A stretch of 40,394 nucleotides of DNA from positions 1-40,394 of IMG/VR virus record IMGVR_UViG_3300035216_001689; one strand, 5' to 3'. Position 1 is the first letter of the stretch; the number at the start of each line of letters is the position of its first letter. This DNA is from a virus. The position numbers were made by a program, and so were the translations under genes. Of this stretch, positions 8,294-14,844 are shown piece after piece. Below the pieces are notes generated by a model. That model did not search any database and was not told where the DNA came from. It was given only the letters and a program-made list of their open reading frames with translations.

Positions 8294-8955
8294 ATATTTA
8301 TAATAAACCAGTTTGTGGGAAGTTTTTTTGTCCGAGATTGCACAATGCTTTGTATGTCATAAAAATATTTTTTAGAATTTAAGTTTAATTGTTTTATTAA
8401 TTGAAAGATTGCACTGTCTATGGTGTGTATTTCTTCAGCTTTTTCAAGTACACCAATCCAGTCAAAAATACTATCTGTAATTGGTGATAGGAAGATTTTA
8501 TGCAAAAAGCTTATGGAATTTATTTCAATTTTCCCGCCGCTATATGAGTTGTTGTGAAATGAAAACTTACCGGTAAGCTCTAGCTTTTGTTCTAATAAAT
8601 TTTCTCTCTCATAATCTCTTTCTATAAAGAAATGTGAAAATCGATACGAATAATCTATATTCATTTGCTCGTAAAAAGATTCCTCCCAATTAGGTAGCTT
8701 GCAATTCTCAAAACCAATTCTGATGAACTTGTTATTTTTATACATTTTTTCGCAATCGGAATCCGAGTTTACGGGACAAAGTTCTACATCAATATCTCTA
8801 TATAGTTGCTTTACGCTGGATAAATTATGATGTAGAACTGCGAGTTTTATTTTTTTATATTTTTTATGAAGTTTTCTAACTATTGCATTGCAAACAATAT
8901 GATCCCCGAGACCGAGATGGTGATGGATGAGAACGCTTTTTGTGTTTAATTCCAT
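8290..8955 (-). CDS. GT9/heptosyltransferase-like protein
   Basis: 221 residues. The N-terminus (VLIHHHLGLGDHIVCNAIVRKLHKK) has the glycine-rich acceptor loop that opens GT9 (ADP-heptose:LPS heptosyltransferase) enzymes, and the C-terminal part has the family-like segment AEEIHTIDSAIFQLIKQLNL, in place of the usual nucleotide-sugar-binding 'DTGxxHLAAA' region. It is shorter than the roughly 320-350 residues of heptosyltransferases, with a reduced second domain. It overlaps both neighbours (10 nt upstream, 4 nt downstream), so it is inside the same translation-coupled block. A catalytically reduced or regulatory member is possible. Confidence 0.6.
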   Translation of the reverse strand: MELNTKSVLIHHHLGLGDHIVCNAIVRKLHKKYKKIKLAVLHHNLSSVKQLYRDIDVELCPVNSDSDCEKMYKNNKFIRIGFENCKLPNWEESFYEQMNIDYSYRFSHFFIERDYERENLLEQKLELTGKFSFHNNSYSGGKIEINSISFLHKIFLSPITDSIFDWIGVLEKAEEIHTIDSAIFQLIKQLNLNSKKYFYDIQSIVQSRTKKLPTNWFIINI

Positions 8956-9608
8956 TTTTCTATTGGGCCAGGTTTGTTGTCATGTGTTATGCGTTCACCT
9001 ATAAATGACCCGTGTTTGAAAGGTTTATGATTTGGGAATTTTTTTTCATTATGCCTAGCCCTGCCATCATGCTCGAGGAAGTTTTTGCTATGCTTTTGAT
9101 ATAAAGAATGCAGTGATATTTGGTCGTTGTGGTATTCATCGCCTTTTCGGAAGTCAATCAAGCGTTCGTATAGCTCATTTAAGCCTGCGTTACCCGACCT
9201 CTTGCACCCCCACATTCCAGCCATGACCGCCCAATCATTATGAAGTCGATGATCTCTAATACAGTGAAATTGCATATCACTTTCTTCCCACTCAATTACA
9301 GCCTGGTATTCTTTATCAGAAACCCTTGAGTCGCAATCGCGGCTCACAAAAATAGATACACCGTCATGTGTCATTGGTTTAAATCGAGCAAAAGTCATAG
9401 AGTAATCTGGATTGTCTTCTGTTGGTATTATCTTCCCTCCCTCTGTTTGAATTTTTTCTTGAATTTTATCGCTCACAAGTGGATGAGTATAGAACCAGCT
9501 TTCCCATCCGATGTATAATTCACTACCAATGCTTTTTGCATTCTCAATAGCCCCATATGTATAATGATCGTTATTACCCCAAAGGGAAAATGATACTACT
9601 TTTTTCAT
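8946..9608 (-). CDS. GT-A-fold glycosyltransferase-like protein
   Basis: 220 residues. The motif FVSRDCDSRVSDKEY (about residues 87-101) is the DxD-containing signature seen in a group of bacterial and phage surface-glycan proteins, where the acidic pair holds the metal and nucleotide sugar. It is followed by WEESDMQFHCIRDH and NDWAVMAGMWGCK, also typical for this group. The N-terminal strand KKVVSFSLWGNNDHYTYGA is the usual start. It overlaps the GT2 gene by 4 nt (ATGA) and the GT9-like gene by 10 nt. Donor and acceptor are unknown. Confidence 0.65.
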   Translation of the reverse strand: MKKVVSFSLWGNNDHYTYGAIENAKSIGSELYIGWESWFYTHPLVSDKIQEKIQTEGGKIIPTEDNPDYSMTFARFKPMTHDGVSIFVSRDCDSRVSDKEYQAVIEWEESDMQFHCIRDHRLHNDWAVMAGMWGCKRSGNAGLNELYERLIDFRKGDEYHNDQISLHSLYQKHSKNFLEHDGRARHNEKKFPNHKPFKHGSFIGERITHDNKPGPIEKWN

Positions 9609-10333
9609 TTTTTGTATTTTAATTGTATTTCTTTATCGTGGGTTTCGGATTCTTTTAGTTTTGATTGAGAAACTGAATCAGGGCGGTATAAGAAATCACC
9701 CAAAACATGCTTGATTCTTTTGAATTTCATGCCCATTGAAAACATTCGCAGCCACATATCGTAGTCGGCTGAAGAAAAATATTTTTCATTAAATTCACCA
9801 GATTTTAGTAGGGATTTTCTTTTAACTAATGGAAAGGGTCCGCATGGATTTATTGTAAACATTAGTTTATACTCTGAGTCCAGTAGTAATGAATTTGTTA
9901 AATTATTCCAGTAATCTCCGGTTGGTAAGTTTGGGCCGCTTATTGAATCTACAAAATTATGTATTCCGTAAAATAAGTCTACATCTGGGTTTGCTTCTAT
10001 TTCGTTTTGATAAATTGATAAAGCATTGAAGTTTAACCTATCGTCTGTATTGAAGTTCATTACGTACTCCGTATTGGATTTACTGACTGCATAATTCCAT
10101 GCCCCGTAAACACTTAAGTATCCAGGTTGATATATGGAAACGTTGATGTGATTATTAAATTCAAAACTATTAATCCTATCGAACGATCCATCGCTAGAGA
10201 GTGCGTCAACAAAAATCAAATCAAACGGATTGCATATTTGAGAGTTAATATTGTCAAGGTATCCATCGATCCATTCTAGTGAATTGTAGGTAGAACAATA
10301 AACTGTGATTTTACTTGTGGATAAAATAGACAT
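9605..10333 (-). CDS. Family 2 glycosyltransferase
   Basis: A GT-A fold inverting transferase. The first strand KITVYCSTYNSLEWI, the strand DLIFVDALSSDGSFD, GAWNYAVSKSNTEYVMNFNTDDR with its DxD-like NTDD, and the later FSSADYDMWLRM (the catalytic ED/DxD region of GT2) are all present. I chose the ATG at 10333 (MSILSTSKITVY), preceded by AGGAG, rather than a GTG at 10366; both overlap the upstream gene. Length from this start is 242 residues. It probably adds one sugar to the glycan made by the cluster; the substrate is not determinable. Confidence 0.85.
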   Translation of the reverse strand: MSILSTSKITVYCSTYNSLEWIDGYLDNINSQICNPFDLIFVDALSSDGSFDRINSFEFNNHINVSIYQPGYLSVYGAWNYAVSKSNTEYVMNFNTDDRLNFNALSIYQNEIEANPDVDLFYGIHNFVDSISGPNLPTGDYWNNLTNSLLLDSEYKLMFTINPCGPFPLVKRKSLLKSGEFNEKYFSSADYDMWLRMFSMGMKFKRIKHVLGDFLYRPDSVSQSKLKESETHDKEIQLKYKK

Positions 10334-11075
10334 CACTCCTATCGTTTTGATAACCCTTAAATTCACTGCAAACAGGATCTCCCATTATAAAGTTACATGG
10401 TTGCAATTTAGACCTTAGTAGGTACTGTAATACCCACATGTCTGAATTAAATTCAGGTTTCCCCATAGATTCCCTAACTTCCACAAAGTTCTCATAAAAA
10501 TTTAACATCTTATCGAAAGATCCCCCCACTACCCCCATATTTATTAGCTCCCACGAGGTGTAATTAATCATGAAGTTAAAACTGTCGCCCCAACCGAAGT
10601 GTTCATGTATCTTCATGTAGGGAAACTCGTTTAGCATTATTGAATCCTTGCAAGCAAAGTAATCAATAGACTTATTTTCTTTAATTAAATTAATCGGGTC
10701 TTTAATTATAACCACATCTGAGGCATCAGTATGGAAAACCACATCAGGCTTTCTGGAAATATTCGACAAGAAATCCCTGAAACAAAAAAACCTATAATCA
10801 TTATTTGAATACTCCGTAGGTTCAACCCTCACAAATGAAACTAAATCATTAGAATATTCTTCTATTAGCGTATCATCCAGATTATCGTGAAACACCACTG
10901 CCTTTAATCCATTCGACAAAACCGAATCATACCATTTTTTTATATAATTTATATCAGACTTCGCGACCCTACCATCCGAACCCCTCCCCACTACGGCTGA
11001 ATCCCCAGGGTCATTAGGGTGAGGTTTGACTGAAAAATAAGACGTCAAAATTAAACTTTCTTTTTTACTTGACAT
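10311..11075 (-). CDS. GT-A-fold glycosyltransferase-like protein, first gene of the minus-strand sugar operon
   Basis: 254 residues. The motif VVFHTDASDVVIIKDP carries a DxxD/DxD pair at about residue 115, expected for metal-dependent nucleotide-sugar binding, and MGVVGGSFDKMLNF plus NSDMWVLQYLL match the later acceptor-side part of this kind of transferase. No signal peptide or membrane span is visible. Its ATG lies inside the -35/spacer of the divergent promoter P1 (11069-11096), so expression of the two directions may be mutually exclusive. No good ribosome-binding site is seen, and the minus-strand promoter was not identified with confidence. Confidence 0.65.
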   Translation of the reverse strand: MSSKKESLILTSYFSVKPHPNDPGDSAVVGRGSDGRVAKSDINYIKKWYDSVLSNGLKAVVFHDNLDDTLIEEYSNDLVSFVRVEPTEYSNNDYRFFCFRDFLSNISRKPDVVFHTDASDVVIIKDPINLIKENKSIDYFACKDSIMLNEFPYMKIHEHFGWGDSFNFMINYTSWELINMGVVGGSFDKMLNFYENFVEVRESMGKPEFNSDMWVLQYLLRSKLQPCNFIMGDPVCSEFKGYQNDRSDVYFIHK

Positions 11076-11096
11076 TCATGAAATATATGTTATAAT
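11069..11096 (+). promoter_or_regulatory. Consensus sigma-70-type promoter P1
   Basis: TTGACA (11069-11074), 16-nt spacer, TATAAT (11091-11096): both hexamers are perfect. The preceding bases TTTTTAC and the following TT are identical at promoter P2. It points to the sigma/SSB genes but also overlaps the start codon of the divergent glycosyltransferase gene (11075). Transcription would begin near 11103, giving a leader of about 190 nt that contains a hairpin and four direct repeats. Confidence 0.8.
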
Positions 11097-11101
11097 GCTT
11101 T

Positions 11102-11116
11102 AAAACCTTTGGTTTT
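11102..11116 (+). promoter_or_regulatory. Short hairpin at the 5' end of the P1 transcript
   Basis: AAAACC (11102-11107), loop TTT, GGTTTT (11111-11116), followed by TAAGCTTTTC. It sits exactly where P1 transcription should start. It may stabilise the RNA 5' end, pause polymerase, or be part of an operator. Six base pairs with only two G-C pairs make it a weak structure on its own. Confidence 0.4.
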
Positions 11117-11146
11117 TAAGCTTTTCTCATGTTAACCTTATTATTC

Positions 11147-11209
11147 TTACGTAGACCTAACTTGTTACGTAGACCTTTTCTTACGGAGACCTCATATCTT
11201 ACGGAGACC
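11147..11209. repeat. Four direct repeats TTACGKAGACC in the divergent control region
   Basis: Copies at 11147-11157, 11165-11175, 11181-11191 and 11199-11209, starts 18, 16 and 18 bp apart. The first two read TTACGTAGACC and the last two TTACGGAGACC. The sequences between them differ, so selection is on the 11-mer. They lie between P1 and P2, upstream of a sigma factor and SSB. Candidate roles are operator sites for a regulator, iterons of a replication origin, or protein-binding sites in the P1 leader RNA. Confidence 0.85.
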
Positions 11210-11243
11210 CTATTTTTAGGAAAAAAATAAAAAATCTTTTTAC

Positions 11244-11273
11244 TTGACATTATTTATGATAATATGGTATAAT
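11244..11273 (+). promoter_or_regulatory. Consensus sigma-70-type promoter P2 for sigma-ssb operon
   Basis: TTGACA (11244-11249), 18-nt spacer, TATAAT (11268-11273); both hexamers perfect. Expected start is near 11280, giving a leader of only about 14 nt before the ATG at 11294, with no Shine-Dalgarno sequence. It shares the 15-mer TTTTTACTTGACATT with P1. Confidence 0.8.
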
Positions 11274-11293
11274 TAGTACTTTTCCAATTACAT

Positions 11294-11890
11294 ATGAAAA
11301 TAAACTCCTTATCCGACAATGAGCTGGTTTGCAATCTGCAAGGCGGCATAGACCCAGAAGAAAGCTTAGGGGAACTAGTACAGCGCCATAGTGGAATTTT
11401 TATAACTATGGTGAATAATTACTCTCCCACCCACACTTCCGGGATAGTATCAAACAGAAGGGAACTACTAAAAGACAGAAACTACTACATCTATAAAGCG
11501 GCCATAAAATATGACGAAAATAGGAATACTAAATTCTCAACTCATCTCGGAAACGAAACCAGATGGTTGTGTTTGAATATTTACAATAAAAACAAAAACT
11601 CGAAAGAGGTTTACCTAGATATTTCCAACATCGCAAACAAAGAACAATCAATACCAGATGAAAACAAAGTAGACCTAGAAATATTAAGCAAGATAATGAG
11701 TATTATAAATAAAGATCCAGACAGTAGGGTTTCTAAAATATTCAAAATGAGATACATAGATGGTCAGAAAAATTCAGTAATGCCGTGGAATAAAATATGC
11801 AAACCTTTAAAACTAAGCATCCAGGGATGCATAAACATTCATGACAAAGCAATTAACAAAATCAAAAAACAACTAAAAGGAGAATTATGA
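11294..11890 (+). CDS. Sigma-70-family RNA polymerase sigma factor (phage-encoded)
   Basis: 198 residues. The segment YIYKAAIKYDENRNTKFSTH (about residues 62-81) followed by WLCLNIYNKN is the sigma region 2 pattern (A..KYD..RG.KFSTYA...I...L.N.), which binds the -10 element and core polymerase. The C-terminal part (ILSKIMSIINKDPDSRVSKIFKMRY, then a helix-turn-helix-like stretch PWNKICKPLKLSIQGCINIH) fits a shortened region 4. Region 1 is absent. Such proteins in phages redirect host polymerase to middle or late genes. It is the first gene of the plus-strand block, under two consensus promoters that the host holoenzyme should read, so it is probably made early. The stop overlaps the ssb start (ATGA). 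Confidence 0.82.
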   Translation: MKINSLSDNELVCNLQGGIDPEESLGELVQRHSGIFITMVNNYSPTHTSGIVSNRRELLKDRNYYIYKAAIKYDENRNTKFSTHLGNETRWLCLNIYNKNKNSKEVYLDISNIANKEQSIPDENKVDLEILSKIMSIINKDPDSRVSKIFKMRYIDGQKNSVMPWNKICKPLKLSIQGCINIHDKAINKIKKQLKGEL

Positions 11891-12279
11891 TAAACAAATT
11901 TATAGGAATCGGACACCTCACAAAAGATCCGGAAACAAAATCTTTCGAAAGTAGCAATACTAAATGTTCCTTCTCGCTAGCAATTAACAGCTCTAAGGAC
12001 GAAGTGTTATTTATGGACACTGAATGCTGGAATAAAACAGCAGAGAACTGTAAGAAATTCATCTCAAAGGGTTCCTGCGTTTATGTCGAAGGAAAAATAA
12101 AAGTTAGCAAGTGGGAGGATAAGGCTGGCAACTCAAGGCAGAAATTTTATCTAAATGCAGATTTGGTTAGATTTTTACCGAATGGAAAGAAGGAGTCCCC
12201 CGGGGGCCTTGAAACTAAAGCGCCTGGACCTAGCCCCTCAGTCCAATCTATAGTTGAAGAAGAAGACATGCCATTTTGA
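11887..12279 (+). CDS. ssb: Single-stranded DNA-binding protein
   Basis: 130 residues with the bacterial SSB plan. The OB fold spans about residues 1-100: INKFIGIGHLTKDPETK, FSLAINSS, CWNKTAENCKKFISKGSCVYVEGKI and WEDKAGNSRQKFYL are family positions. A Gly/Pro-rich linker leads to the acidic tip EEEDMPF, the counterpart of the DDDIPF tip that recruits replication and repair partners. A strong ribosome-binding site (AAAGGAG, 11877-11883) lies in the end of the sigma gene, and start and stop overlap as ATGA, so the two are coupled. It coats ssDNA in phage replication and recombination. Confidence 0.95.
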   Translation: MINKFIGIGHLTKDPETKSFESSNTKCSFSLAINSSKDEVLFMDTECWNKTAENCKKFISKGSCVYVEGKIKVSKWEDKAGNSRQKFYLNADLVRFLPNGKKESPGGLETKAPGPSPSVQSIVEEEDMPF

Positions 12280-12291
12280 GGAAAGAATATT

Positions 12292-13377
12292 ATGAGCAAA
12301 ATAAATTTTAGCGCACCAATAAATCCACTCAGTTTCGGTAATGTTTCAGTAAACATGCTTAGATCATTCCGTAAATTAGGTGTTGATGTTTCGTTTTTCC
12401 CGATAGGTAAATCTCTAGACTTTTCCTCTTACGATAAACTAGATAAGGAATTGAAAAACTGGATATACAAATCATCAGAAACAAGATTCGAAAACCTGTC
12501 TTCCGACACACCGTCCTTAAAAATGTGGCACCTAAACGGTTCCGAATCAGGAATAGGCAGACGCCAGCATCTCTACACTTTCTACGAGTGCGATGAACCG
12601 ACTCAAACCGAGGTTGGGACATGCACGGTTCAGGAAAAAACTATATTTAGTAGCTCTCACGCTAAGAAATGCTTTAATAACAAGGGCTGCGCTAATACAG
12701 AATATGTACCTATAGGATTTGATACAGATTTTTACGAAACTAACAAGACGTACCTTCAGGGTAAAATAAATTTTGGAATAGTTGGTAAATTCGAAAAAAG
12801 AAAGCATACCGCAAGAATCATAAACCTATGGGCGCAAAGGTACGGCAATAATAATGATTACCAGTTAACCTGTTGTGTAACAAATCCGTTTTTCAAACCT
12901 GAGCAAATGAACCAAGCATTAGCGCAAGCTACAGGTGGCAAAAGGTATACCAATATAAATTTTCTTCCATACCTCAAGACCAATTCTGAAATGAACGACC
13001 TCTACAACTCTATAGATATAAACTTGAGTGGCTTGAGTGGGGCCGAAGGTTGGAATTTACCTGCTTTTAATTCTACATGCCTAGGCAAATGGAGCGTCGT
13101 CTTGAACGCAACCTCCCACAAGGATTGGGCGAATAAAGAAAACTCAATACTAGTTGAACCTGATGGGCAGGAGCCAATTTACGATGGGGCATTCTTCCAA
13201 GAGGGGCAAGAGTTCAACCAGGGCAATCTCAATACCTTCTCAGAGCAATCATTTTACAAAGCTCTAGATAAAGCAGCCAGTAGGTATGATAATAAAAATG
13301 AAAAAGGTATTGAATTAAGGCAAGTATTTACGTACGATAATACAGTTGAAAAAATCTTAAAAATTATAAACAAATGA
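12292..13377 (+). CDS. GT-B-fold glycosyltransferase (GT4/GT1 type)
   Basis: 361 residues. The N-domain (FSAPINPLSFGNVSVNMLRSF) begins with the glycine-containing strand-loop of GT-B enzymes. The C-domain starts at INFGIVGKFEKRKHTARII and contains NFLPYLKTNSEMNDLYNSID and LSGAEGWNLPAFNSTCLGKW. This last motif, with its glutamate, is the E-x7-E-like nucleotide-sugar site of GT4 enzymes. It has its own ribosome-binding site (GAGGAAAG) 12 nt after ssb. Its placement in the sigma/SSB operon rather than in the sugar operon suggests that at least one glycosylation step is expressed with the replication genes. Donor and acceptor are unknown. Confidence 0.78.
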   Translation: MSKINFSAPINPLSFGNVSVNMLRSFRKLGVDVSFFPIGKSLDFSSYDKLDKELKNWIYKSSETRFENLSSDTPSLKMWHLNGSESGIGRRQHLYTFYECDEPTQTEVGTCTVQEKTIFSSSHAKKCFNNKGCANTEYVPIGFDTDFYETNKTYLQGKINFGIVGKFEKRKHTARIINLWAQRYGNNNDYQLTCCVTNPFFKPEQMNQALAQATGGKRYTNINFLPYLKTNSEMNDLYNSIDINLSGLSGAEGWNLPAFNSTCLGKWSVVLNATSHKDWANKENSILVEPDGQEPIYDGAFFQEGQEFNQGNLNTFSEQSFYKALDKAASRYDNKNEKGIELRQVFTYDNTVEKILKIINK

Positions 13378-13562
13378 ATATTAAAAAACAAGGTGATGGC
13401 GTACTTCTCTGCTGCGGTAAAGGAAGATGTCCTGTTTTAAAAAAGTCAAAATCGAAATCTGATCATTACAGCATTAAAGACGACTTTGGTGGAGAAGTTT
13501 CTCTCACTAAAGAACAACTTTTGGTTATACAAGAAGCGCTAGAAGCACTTCATGATAGTTGA
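13374..13562 (+). CDS. Small cysteine-containing protein, unknown
   Basis: 62 residues, overlapping the glycosyltransferase stop as ATGA and the next gene by 11 nt. The N-terminal half has LLCCGKGRCPVL, three cysteines in a glycine-rich setting; the C-terminal half is a predicted helix (LTKEQLLVIQEALEALHDS). I do not recognise a family. The cysteine cluster could bind a metal, but a fourth ligand is not evident. The tight overlaps on both sides support it as a real gene. Confidence 0.65.
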   Translation: MNIKKQGDGVLLCCGKGRCPVLKKSKSKSDHYSIKDDFGGEVSLTKEQLLVIQEALEALHDS

Positions 13563-13848
13563 GTTAACCTCCTGTGTTGGTTTAATGTGGATCCTGAGAT
13601 ACGGCTCCATATTAAATCGACCAAGAGTTTTTATTTTTAAATATTCTAATTTATTAAAAGAATTATTTAATTGTAGTTTATGTCTTGGTTTTTGGTGCGG
13701 CTTATTCATTGGTTTATTAATGTATTATTTTAAAGAAAGTAATATTTTATATTTGTTATTTCCTTTGTGCTCTAGTGCTTATTGTTGGTTCCTTGATTCC
13801 TTATTAGATTTAATACAATTAAGCTGCAATAAATTAGATAAAAAATAG
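13552..13848 (+). CDS. Small membrane protein, DUF1360-like
   Basis: 98 residues. It contains LFNCSLCLGFWCGLFIGLLMYY, a CxxCxGFW motif leading into a membrane helix, which is the signature of small DUF1360-type proteins in bacteria and phages. A second hydrophobic stretch (ILYLLFPLCSSAYCWFLDSLL) gives at least two spans. The role is unknown. It overlaps the preceding gene by 11 nt. Its third-base composition is more AT-rich than that of the neighbours (13620-13840). Confidence 0.7.
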   Translation: MIVELTSCVGLMWILRYGSILNRPRVFIFKYSNLLKELFNCSLCLGFWCGLFIGLLMYYFKESNILYLLFPLCSSAYCWFLDSLLDLIQLSCNKLDKK

Positions 13849-13877
13849 TTGACAACATAGTAGGTATCTGGTATAAT
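13849..13877 (+). promoter_or_regulatory. Consensus sigma-70-type promoter P3
   Basis: TTGACA (13849-13854), 17-nt spacer, TATAAT (13872-13877): perfect hexamers at the ideal distance. GGTATAAT is shared with P2. The start site should fall at about 13883-13886, on or just before the ATG at 13886, so the message would be leaderless or nearly so. Confidence 0.85.
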
Positions 13878-13885
13878 CTAACACT

Positions 13886-14272
13886 ATGCCAATGTATATC
13901 TTTCAAAACCCTGAGACCGAAGAGGAAACAGAGGTGTTCTTCCACATGAATGATGAGAAGAATTATGTAGATGAGAAAGGATTAGAATGGAAAAGAATTT
14001 TTACGTCATCCCAATTAAACACAGAAGGTTCTATCGACCCCTGGGATAATGCTAGCTTTGTAAACTCTACTGCAAACATGAAGGGTAGTGTTGGTGACAT
14101 GATGGATAAGAGCGCCGAACTTTCATCTATGCGCGCCGAAAAGAATGATGGCGTAGATCCACTAAAGAAAAAATACTTTGAAAACTACTCTAAGGAAAGA
14201 GGAGGAACAAAACATCATATGGAAAAAACTAAAACTTATGAAAGTAAAAACGTAAAAATAGACTTCGATTAA
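13886..14272 (+). CDS. Conserved phage-type protein with FmdB-like N-terminus
   Basis: 128 residues. The N-terminus (MPMYIFQNPETEEETEVF) follows the pattern of FmdB-type zinc-ribbon proteins (MPxYxFxC..CG), but all zinc-binding cysteines are absent, and GLEWKRIFT matches the strand that usually closes the ribbon. The rest is hydrophilic (DPLKKKYFENYSKERGG near the C-terminus). The role is unknown; small regulators and structural proteins of this type occur in phages. It is preceded by a perfect promoter with no room for a ribosome-binding site, and the next gene follows 2 nt after its stop. Confidence 0.65.
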   Translation: MPMYIFQNPETEEETEVFFHMNDEKNYVDEKGLEWKRIFTSSQLNTEGSIDPWDNASFVNSTANMKGSVGDMMDKSAELSSMRAEKNDGVDPLKKKYFENYSKERGGTKHHMEKTKTYESKNVKIDFD

Positions 14273-14274
14273 TT

Positions 14275-14844
14275 ATGAGCTTACAATTATATAAACCAAA
14301 TAAATACAATACTGGATTTGGATTCAGTTTCTCAATGGGCGTGGACAAAAATAGCGGTGAACCCATCCTATTTGTTTCAGCAATCATGCAGCATTCTTGG
14401 GACGACAAAGCTAGAAGAGGAACCTTTATAGCAAACAAAGAAGATCCAGAAAAAAATATAACTTTAAAATTCAATGAATTCGAATGTGGCTCAATAATTA
14501 ATGCTGTCAAAAATAGATTTGCTTACGATACTTTCCACAAGTTTGACGAAAATAAAACAACGATAAAATTTACACCATGGGACAAGCAGGTGAAAGTATC
14601 CAAGTTTGACGCTTCGACAAAAACTTACAAAGAGGAAATGCAGACCTTGCCCGCTTTTGGTTTAACTATAATAAAGAATGGTGGCAGCACTTTTAAATGT
14701 TCGCTTGAACCAGGAGAAGCGGAGTGTTTGTCTAATTTTCTTCAAGTTATTTTGCAGAAGACATATGACCACAGGATAAAGAAATCAGTTGAAGCTTTCG
14801 CTAAATCAAGACAGTCTAGCAGCTCAGAAGACTGTCCCATCTAA
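14275..14844 (+). CDS. Unknown protein, possibly PC4/Whirly-like nucleic-acid binding
   Basis: 189 residues. The central and C-terminal parts alternate predicted strands (FGFSFSMGV, ILFVSAIMQ, RGTFIAN, NITLKFNEFE, AFGLTIIKNGGSTFKCSLEPGE) and end in a helix (AECLSNFLQVILQKTYDHRI). The strand-GE-helix ending resembles phage PC4/Whirly-type ssDNA-binding proteins, and the gene shares an operon region with ssb, but no diagnostic motif is present. The C-terminal tail is serine-rich and short. Treat the function as unknown. Confidence 0.65.
   Translation: MSLQLYKPNKYNTGFGFSFSMGVDKNSGEPILFVSAIMQHSWDDKARRGTFIANKEDPEKNITLKFNEFECGSIINAVKNRFAYDTFHKFDENKTTIKFTPWDKQVKVSKFDASTKTYKEEMQTLPAFGLTIIKNGGSTFKCSLEPGEAECLSNFLQVILQKTYDHRIKKSVEAFAKSRQSSSSEDCPI

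Noticed and set aside
11076-11120. Minus-strand promoter for the glycosyltransferase operon (TATAAC at 11094-11089)
   Set aside because: The hexamer lies opposite the P1 -10, but no acceptable -35 is found 16-18 nt upstream.
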